Assembly: GCA_963729935.1 (NCBI GenBank)
Contig: CAVSPW010000005.1
Location: 930,001-994,000 of the forward strand
Direction of reading: 5' to 3'
From: CAIKMD01 sp963729935
GTDB lineage: Bacteria > Pseudomonadota > Alphaproteobacteria > ATCC43930 > CGMCC-115725
DNA length: 64,000 nt
In this document: positions 58,489 to 64,000 of the stretch, piece after piece
Numbering within the stretch: position 1 is the first letter of the stretch
How the letters are laid out: every line of letters begins with the position of its first letter
The notes under the pieces: generated by a model
The model's database searches: none
Told to the model about the DNA's origin: nothing
The model's input: the letters and a program-made list of their open reading frames with translations, nothing else
Made by a program: the position numbers and the translations under genes

Positions 58489-60261
58489 ATGGTCACGCGC
58501 CTCAAAGAGGTCGACGCGGTGATCGTGGGCATGGGCTGGACGGGCAGCATTCTCGCGCGCGAGCTGACCAGGGCCGGGCTCAATGTGGTGGGCCTCGAAC
58601 GCGGCGGGATGCGCCTGCCCGAGAAGGATTTCAGGCTTCCCGCCAGCCGCGACGAATTGCGCTACGCCGTGCGGCAGGAATTGGCGCTCGACCCGGCGAT
58701 CGAGACGATGACCATGCGGCATACCGCGTCGGAAACCGCTTTGCCGATCCGCCGCTTCGGCGCATTCCTGCCGGGCTCCGGCCTGGGCGGGGCGGGCACG
58801 ATCTGGAACGGCCTCACTTGGCGTTTCCTTCCCTTCGATCACGCGCCGCGGAGCCGGATCGCCGAGCGCTACGGCAAGAGCGCGATGGGCGACGAGCTGA
58901 CGGTCGCCGATTGGCCGATGAGCTATGACGAGCTCGAGCCATTCTACGACCGGTTCGAGAAACTGTGCGGAACATCGGGCAAGGCCGGCAATCTGCGCGG
59001 CACGCTGATGGCCGGCGGCAACATCTTCGAAGGCCCGCGCCAGGCGGAATATCCGAACAAGCCGCTCGTTCGCTCTCTGGCCGGCTCGCTCTTCGAGCAA
59101 GCCGCCGAGAGCCTGGGCTATCATCCTTATCCGACGCCCGCGGGCAATATGAGCGCGCCCTACACCAATCCCGAAGGCGCGGCGATGGGCGCTTGCGTCT
59201 ATTGCGGGCATTGCGACCGTTTCGGCTGCGCGGTCAACGCGAAAGCCAGCCCCAACGCATCGATCCTGCCCGTGCTGTTGGCCGACGCTCGCTTCGGGCT
59301 GCGCACCGATTCTTTCATCACCGAACTCGTCTACGACAAGGCGGCGCGGCGCGTCGGCGCGGTGCGCTACACCGACCTGAAAACCGGCACGGAATACGAG
59401 CAGCCGGCGAGCCTTGTCGCGCTTTGCGGCTACACCTTCAGCAATACGCGCCTCATGCTGCTCTCGGGCATCGGCGCCCCCTATGACCCCGCGACCGGCA
59501 CGGGCGTGGTCGGGAAGAATTATTGCTATCAGGTCACGGGCCATGTGCAGGTCTTCCTCGAGGACGAGGAAATCAACCCCTTCATGGCGAGCGGGGCCCA
59601 CGCCATGAACATCGATGATTTCAACGGCGACAATTTCGACCATGGCGGGTTGGGCTTCTTCGGCGGCGCGCTGATCTTCGCCGGGCCCGTTCACGGACGG
59701 CCGATCATGGCGCGCCCGGTGCCGCCCGGCACGCCGCGCTGGGGCCGCGCCTGGAAAGCGGCGACCGCCCGATGGTACAATCACAGCTTCAGCATCCACG
59801 CCTCGGGCGCGAATTTCGCCCATCGCGCCAATTACCTCGATCTCGATCCGACCTATCGCGACCGGCTGGGCCGCCCGCTCATCCGGATGACCTTTAATTT
59901 TCACGACAATGACTACAGGCTTTCGGCCTTCACGACGGCCAAGGCGGTCGAGATCGCCCGCGCCATGAACCCGACCATCATCGGCACGCCCATGCCGCGG
60001 CGCGGGGATTTTCATGTCGTCCCTTATCAATCGACGCACAGCACGGGCGGCACGATCATGGGAACCGATCCCGCGACCAGCGTCGTGAACCGCTACCTGC
60101 AGGCTTGGGATGCAAGCAATCTTTTCGTCATAGGCGCTTCGACCTTTCCGCAGAACCCGGGCCACCCGCCGACCGGCGCCGTGGCAGCGCTCGCTTATTG
60201 GTCGGCTCAGGCGGTCACGACGCAGTATTTGAGATCGCCGGGCGCCTTGGTTCCGGCGTGA
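58489..60261 (+). CDS. GMC flavin oxidoreductase, gluconate 2-dehydrogenase large-subunit type
   Basis: The 590-residue enzyme has the FAD loop VDAVIVGMGWTGSILARELTRAGLNVVGLERGG, GSGLGGAGTIWNGLTWRF, CVYCGHCDRFGCAVNAKAS (a cysteine cluster found in this subgroup) and the C-terminal STHSTGGTIMGTDPATSVVNRYLQAWDASNLFVIGAS with the catalytic histidines. The start at 58489 gives the family length. It oxidises a hydroxyl to a carbonyl; pairing with a dioxygenase suggests it acts on a hydroxylated intermediate. Confidence 0.9.
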   Translation: MVTRLKEVDAVIVGMGWTGSILARELTRAGLNVVGLERGGMRLPEKDFRLPASRDELRYAVRQELALDPAIETMTMRHTASETALPIRRFGAFLPGSGLGGAGTIWNGLTWRFLPFDHAPRSRIAERYGKSAMGDELTVADWPMSYDELEPFYDRFEKLCGTSGKAGNLRGTLMAGGNIFEGPRQAEYPNKPLVRSLAGSLFEQAAESLGYHPYPTPAGNMSAPYTNPEGAAMGACVYCGHCDRFGCAVNAKASPNASILPVLLADARFGLRTDSFITELVYDKAARRVGAVRYTDLKTGTEYEQPASLVALCGYTFSNTRLMLLSGIGAPYDPATGTGVVGKNYCYQVTGHVQVFLEDEEINPFMASGAHAMNIDDFNGDNFDHGGLGFFGGALIFAGPVHGRPIMARPVPPGTPRWGRAWKAATARWYNHSFSIHASGANFAHRANYLDLDPTYRDRLGRPLIRMTFNFHDNDYRLSAFTTAKAVEIARAMNPTIIGTPMPRRGDFHVVPYQSTHSTGGTIMGTDPATSVVNRYLQAWDASNLFVIGASTFPQNPGHPPTGAVAALAYWSAQAVTTQYLRSPGALVPA

Positions 60262-60340
60262 CGCGAGCCGGCCTGCGGCGCGCATAACGCTTGGGGAAAG
60301 CCGCCTTGCGGCGGCCGCGCTTCCCTGTTACCAACGCTCC

Positions 60341-61024
60341 ATGCAGCAGAAGCTCCGGATCGCGCCGTCGATTCTTTCGGCCGATTTTTCCAAGCTCGGC
60401 GAAGAGATCCGCGCGATCACGGCTGCCGGCGCCGATTACATCCATATCGACGTCATGGACGGGCATTTCGTGCCCAATCTCACGGTCGGGCCGGCCGTCG
60501 TCAAGGCGCTGCGGACGTATTCTCCCCTGCCTTTCGACGTCCACCTCATGATCGCGCCGGTCGATCCCTATATTCCGGAATTCGCCGCCGCCGGCGCCGA
60601 CATCATCACGGTCCATCCCGAGGCCGGCCCCCATCTTCACCGCAGCCTTCAGCTGGTGAAATCGCTCGGGAAGAAGGCAGGGGTCGCGCTCAATCCCGCA
60701 ACGCCCGTCGATGCGGTCGATTTCGTTTTGGGCGATATCGATCTCATTCTGGTGATGAGCGTCAATCCGGGGTTTGGGGGCCAGAGCTTCATTGGCGAAG
60801 CGCTCGACAAGCTGCGCGCCTTGCGCGCCAAGATCGACCGGAGCGGCCGTGTCATCGATCTCGAAGTCGATGGCGGCATCAACGATGAGACGGTGCGCGC
60901 CGCCATCGCCGCCGGCGCCGATGTGCTGGTGGCTGGAACGGCGAGCTTCTCCGGCGGAGCGAGCGCCTATGCGGACAACATCCGCCGTCTGCGCGGCGAC
61001 GCCGGCCCACAGCCCGGTGGCTAA
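60341..61024 (+). CDS. rpe: Ribulose-phosphate 3-epimerase
   Basis: Rpe interconverts ribulose-5-phosphate and xylulose-5-phosphate in the pentose phosphate and Calvin cycles. The 227-residue TIM barrel has IAPSILSADFSKLGEEI, YIHIDVMDGHFVPNLTVGP (metal ligands), FDVHLMI, VMSVNPGFGGQSF and EVDGGINDETV. It is 80 bases after the GMC gene and directly upstream of the heparinase-like gene. Confidence 0.95.
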   Translation: MQQKLRIAPSILSADFSKLGEEIRAITAAGADYIHIDVMDGHFVPNLTVGPAVVKALRTYSPLPFDVHLMIAPVDPYIPEFAAAGADIITVHPEAGPHLHRSLQLVKSLGKKAGVALNPATPVDAVDFVLGDIDLILVMSVNPGFGGQSFIGEALDKLRALRAKIDRSGRVIDLEVDGGINDETVRAAIAAGADVLVAGTASFSGGASAYADNIRRLRGDAGPQPGG

Positions 61025-61040
61025 ACCGGCATCCCGTCCC

Positions 61041-62666
61041 ATGCGCCAAGAACTGCGCGCGCTCTATTACGGGTCGGCGATTTATCATCTCCGGCTTTTC
61101 GGCCGCGCGCCGCGCGAAGTGACCCTGCCGCTCGAACCATGGCCCGGCGATCGATCGCGCGGCGAGACGCTGCTGGCGAACGAGTTCCGCTTCGAGAACG
61201 AATCCGTGCGTGCGCCGTCGCCACCCTGGCGGGCGGAGGCCGGCGAGGAATGGCGCGCGGCGCTGCACGGGTTTCAATGGCTCGCCGATCTGGCCGCCGT
61301 GGGAAGCGACGCCGCCTGGGAGGCGGCGCGGAGCTGGACCGCGGATTGGATCCGAAGCTTCGAGATCTATGACCGGCTCGCCTGGCGCGCCGATGTGACC
61401 GGCGATCGTCTCTTCGCCTGGCTCGAGCATTTTGAGCGGCTCGCCGCGGATGCCGAGCTTCGCCGCGCCTTGTTGCAGAGCTTCGCGCGCCAGGCACGTC
61501 ACCTGGCGCGGACCGCACAGCAAGAGGAACCGGGCCGCAAGCGGCTGGCGGCCTTGCGCGGGCTGGTCGCGGCGCTGGCCGCGCAGGGGCAGGAGCGGCC
61601 GCTGGCCCGGGCCTTGCAAGCCCTGTCGCAAGAGGCGGAAACGCAAATCCTCGCCGATGGCGGGCACATTGCGCGCAATCCGGAAGCCCAGCTTGCGGCT
61701 CTTCGCTATCTGATTGACGCGCGCGCGGCGCTGATCGCCTCGCATAACGAAATCCCCGGCGGGCTGCAGCAGGCGATTGATCGTGCCGCGCCGTTGCTGC
61801 GTTTTTTCCGGCACGGCGATGGCGGGCTGGCGCTGTTCAACGGCGCCAATGAATGCGACTCCGCCACAATCGACCGCGTGCTGATGCGCGCCGATGCCAA
61901 GGGACGCGCGCCATCGACGGCACCGCATAGCGGCTTCGAGCGATTGCGCGCCGGCCATTCGCTGGTGCTCTTCGATTGCGGCAAGCCGCCACCCCCGGGC
62001 TTCGACCACGACGCCCATGCGGAGCTCCTCGCCTTCGAGATGAGCTATGGGCGCGACCGGCTCATCGTCAATTGCGGGGCCTATCACGGACCGAGCGCCG
62101 AATGGCGGTCGGCGATGCGGGCGACGGCCGCACATTCGACGCTCGTGGCCGCCGATACCAGCGCGGTCGAGTTCCGGCCCGATGGGAGCATCGCTTCAAG
62201 CCCAGAGGAAGTGACCTCGATGCGCGCCGAAGATGCGGGCGCACAATGGGTCGCGGCGAGTCATGACGGCTATAAGAAAACGCTCGGGCTCACCCATGCG
62301 CGGCAGCTTTTCCTCGCCGCCGACGGCGAGGATCTGCGCGGCGAGGACCGGCTCACCGGTCGCTCGGGCCAAGGCTTCGCGATCCGGTTCCATCTTCACC
62401 CCACTGTCCAGGCGTCGCTCACCCAGGACGGCAATGCGGCATTGCTGCGGATGCCCAGCGGCATCGGTTGGCGCCTGAGAATGGAAGGCGCGGTCTTGAG
62501 CATCGCCGAAAGCATCTATCTTGGAGCCGGGACGGTGAAGAAGACGCGGCAAGTGGTCCTGGATGGCCATGTCGGCAGCAATGGCGCGCTGGTGAAATGG
62601 GCCATCCGGCGCGAGGCGAAGAAGCCCAACGAGACGCCGCCGGCCGTTTTCTCGAACGAGCTCTGA
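61041..62666 (+). CDS. Heparinase II/III family protein
   Basis: The 541-residue protein has an N-terminal alpha-alpha toroid (WLADLAAVGSDAAWEAARSWTADWI) and a C-terminal beta-sheet heparinase II/III domain (AELLAFEMSYGRDRLIVNCGAYHG, AAHSTLVAADTSAVEF). In alphaproteobacteria this gene usually lies near rsmB or rpe and purH and is thought to act on surface polysaccharide; there is no signal peptide here. An in-frame GTG at 61017, overlapping the rpe stop, would add eight residues and may be the true start. Confidence 0.88.
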   Translation: MRQELRALYYGSAIYHLRLFGRAPREVTLPLEPWPGDRSRGETLLANEFRFENESVRAPSPPWRAEAGEEWRAALHGFQWLADLAAVGSDAAWEAARSWTADWIRSFEIYDRLAWRADVTGDRLFAWLEHFERLAADAELRRALLQSFARQARHLARTAQQEEPGRKRLAALRGLVAALAAQGQERPLARALQALSQEAETQILADGGHIARNPEAQLAALRYLIDARAALIASHNEIPGGLQQAIDRAAPLLRFFRHGDGGLALFNGANECDSATIDRVLMRADAKGRAPSTAPHSGFERLRAGHSLVLFDCGKPPPPGFDHDAHAELLAFEMSYGRDRLIVNCGAYHGPSAEWRSAMRATAAHSTLVAADTSAVEFRPDGSIASSPEEVTSMRAEDAGAQWVAASHDGYKKTLGLTHARQLFLAADGEDLRGEDRLTGRSGQGFAIRFHLHPTVQASLTQDGNAALLRMPSGIGWRLRMEGAVLSIAESIYLGAGTVKKTRQVVLDGHVGSNGALVKWAIRREAKKPNETPPAVFSNEL

Positions 62667-62769
62667 TCGATCGGTTCGAGTCACGCGTCCGTCGCCGGCG
62701 GCGATATCCGCATTGAAGGAACTCGTCGTCGCGAGCGGGCGGGCAGGCCCGCTCGAAGCCCGAACGGCG

Positions 62770-63564
62770 TCACCCCAGCCCCAGCGCCTCCTGCGCCTTG
62801 GCCCAAGTCTCCTCGCGCGGCACCGTGAAGCGGTCGCGGTCGGCTGCGGAGATCGGCGCCACCACCGCCGATTCGAAGCTCGGGCGCGCACGGATGCGAT
62901 CATACCAGGCGGCGACCTTGGGCCGGCGCTCGCGCCACAGCCCGTCGAGTCCCAGTACCTCGGCGCGGAAGAGGTAAGGCGTCGCGGCGGCGTCGGCGAG
63001 CGTGTAGGCGCCGCCGGCGAGATAGGAGTGTTCCGCCAGCGCGGCCTCCATGTCGCCGATATATTTGTCGTAAGTCCGCAGTGCCTGCGCGACATGCGGC
63101 GCGGCAAGTCCCTGCGCGATCGAAAGCCTTTGCCGCTCCCGGTAATCCGGACTGGGGATCTTGGCGAGATGCGCCGTCAGCTCCTCCGGCGTCTTCTTGA
63201 GCAGCACTTTGCGATTGGCGGTCGCGAAGGTGATGGTCGAGCAGGCGGCATGCAGAGAATCATCGATCTTCTTCATGAAGAGCCGCGCGATCGCGCGGGC
63301 ATAAGGCTCGGACGGCATGAGCGGCGGCGCGGGAAAGGCCTCGTCGAGATATTCGATGATCAGGGTCAATTCGATGACGACCTTGCCGTCATGGATGAGG
63401 GTGGGAACGACCTCGTTCGGATTGAGCTTGGCGTAATCCGGCCGGTGCTGATCGCCGCGCTGCAAATCCAGCACCTCGCCTTCATAGGCGAGGCCTTTTT
63501 CCGCGAGCGTCAATCGTACCTTGACGGAACAGACCGAAGTGCTGCCTTGATAGAGGTAGAGCAT
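62770..63564 (-). CDS. Glutathione S-transferase family protein
   Basis: The 264-residue protein has a thioredoxin-fold N-domain (YLYQGSTSVCSVKVRLTLAEKGLAYEGEVLDLQRGDQHRPDYAKLNPNEVVPTLIHDGKV, with VPTL cis-Pro and the V-V-I-E-L glutathione contacts) and the helical C-domain (YLAGGAYTLADAAATPYLFRA). It is divergent from a FAD monooxygenase gene by 73 bases. The substrate is not known; maleylacetoacetate isomerase is excluded by the N-terminal motif. Confidence 0.88.
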   Translation of the reverse strand: MLYLYQGSTSVCSVKVRLTLAEKGLAYEGEVLDLQRGDQHRPDYAKLNPNEVVPTLIHDGKVVIELTLIIEYLDEAFPAPPLMPSEPYARAIARLFMKKIDDSLHAACSTITFATANRKVLLKKTPEELTAHLAKIPSPDYRERQRLSIAQGLAAPHVAQALRTYDKYIGDMEAALAEHSYLAGGAYTLADAAATPYLFRAEVLGLDGLWRERRPKVAAWYDRIRARPSFESAVVAPISAADRDRFTVPREETWAKAQEALGLG

Positions 63565-63637
63565 GGGAGCCTCCGCGGGACTTTCCCACGCTAGAAGCGG
63601 GCCGGGACGAGGGCAAGGGCCCGCGCGGGAGGAGCGC

Positions 63638-64000
63638 ATGAGGGTGCACGACGCGGCCGTGATCATCGTCGGCGGCGGGCCGGCCGGGCTGATGCTCGCC
63701 AATGAATTGGGGCGGCGAGGCATCGCCACGCTCTTGTTCTGCGACCGGCCCTCGACCTCGCCCTACCCGCAGGCCAACGCGACCCAGGCGCGCACCATGG
63801 AATTCTACCGCCGGCTCGGCTTCGCCGACCGATTGCGCGCCCGCGGCCTGCCCGCCGATTACCCGACCGATGTCGCCTATTTCACCCGCGCGACGCGGCA
63901 CGAGCTCGCGCGCTTCGAATTGCCGGCCGCGCGCGACGCGCGCCAACTCATCAAGACCTTGTCGGGATCCTGGAGCGCGGCCGAGTTGCCGCACCGCTGT
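63638..64000 (+). CDS. FAD-dependent monooxygenase (PheA/TfdB type), 3' truncated by window edge
   Basis: The first 121 residues of a flavoprotein aromatic hydroxylase are visible: AAVIIVGGGPAGLMLANELGRRGIATLLFCDR is the N-terminal FAD Rossmann loop, followed by QANATQARTMEFYRRLGFADRLRARGLP, typical of the phenol/dichlorophenol hydroxylase group. The ATG follows GGGAGGAG. The protein should be about 500-600 residues. It is divergent from the glutathione transferase gene. Confidence 0.85.
   Translation, partial: MRVHDAAVIIVGGGPAGLMLANELGRRGIATLLFCDRPSTSPYPQANATQARTMEFYRRLGFADRLRARGLPADYPTDVAYFTRATRHELARFELPAARDARQLIKTLSGSWSAAELPHRC

Noticed and set aside
1..64000. CRISPR arrays, rRNA and tRNA genes
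   Set aside because: No regularly spaced repeats and no cloverleaf or rRNA-like sequence was noticed in any intergenic interval, although a formal covariance search was not possible.

Overview
The window is high-GC (mostly mid-60s %), densely packed chromosomal DNA from an alphaproteobacterium. Supporting markers are a full System I cytochrome c maturation operon with CcmI, a nadABC block with an alphaproteobacterial NrtR/NadQ-type regulator, the siroheme synthase-DUF2849-CysI-DUF934 sulfite reductase set, an SdhAF4-type DUF1674 protein and homospermidine synthase. Rhodospirillales or Rhizobiales is my best inference; genus cannot be told. No rRNA, tRNA or CRISPR array was seen.

Layout. 1-5.6 kb: ccmB(partial)-C-D-E-F-G-H-I, which carry haem across the membrane and attach it to apocytochromes; ccmD carries an apparent single-base indel that runs it into ccmE. 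5.7-12.6 kb: a 3-oxoacid CoA-transferase (both subunits), pterin dehydratase, a small zincin, a uracil-DNA glycosylase-like protein, an ACMSD-type amidohydrolase with an altered metal motif, a DUF4197 protein, and a bifunctional aldolase/dehydrogenase broken by three frameshifts. 12.7-13.2 kb: a low-GC gene of unknown function. 13.4-18 kb: nadC-nadB-nadA with a promoter and palindromic operators next to the Nudix-type regulator. 18-25 kb: a pentapeptide-repeat protein convergent with an HtrA-like protein whose whole catalytic triad is substituted, then arfB, an amino-acid-type ABC binding protein, a flavin reductase, HU, a CmcJ/NvfI oxidoreductase and a SIMPL protein.

25.3-37.2 kb is the most coherent accessory system: oxalate catabolism. 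OxlT (oxalate/formate antiporter) is on the + strand. On the - strand, in transcription order, are a GntR/FCD regulator, oxalyl-CoA decarboxylase, formyl-CoA:oxalate CoA-transferase, SucC, SucD, and a two-subunit NAD-linked formate dehydrogenase. Oxalate is activated by CoA transfer, decarboxylated to formyl-CoA, released as formate and oxidised to CO2 with NADH. The embedded succinyl-CoA synthetase pair is the unusual part and may prime the CoA cycle.

37.4-44.4 kb: homospermidine synthase, a small Rieske protein, an EVE protein, a trans-aconitate methyltransferase, then a sulfite reductase operon behind an AT-rich promoter with a perfect 20-bp palindrome; a 1-Cys peroxiredoxin is embedded in it. 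44.4-45.4 kb is gene-poor with a short repeat pair. 45.4-53 kb: RNA cyclic phosphodiesterase, TesA-like esterase divergent from a YbbA/YbbP ABC exporter, a GMC dehydrogenase, and a Bax-inhibitor-1 protein with a strong terminator. 53-64 kb: SDR, SdhAF4, DTW protein, RsmB, then a four-gene operon joining a ring-hydroxylating dioxygenase (alpha, beta) to a gluconate-2-dehydrogenase-like GMC pair, then rpe, a heparinase-like protein, a glutathione transferase and a truncated FAD monooxygenase.

Five apparent single-base indels (ccmD, three in the aldolase/SDR gene, one in a small membrane ORF) could be real mutations or residual sequencing errors; most lie in short homopolymers.
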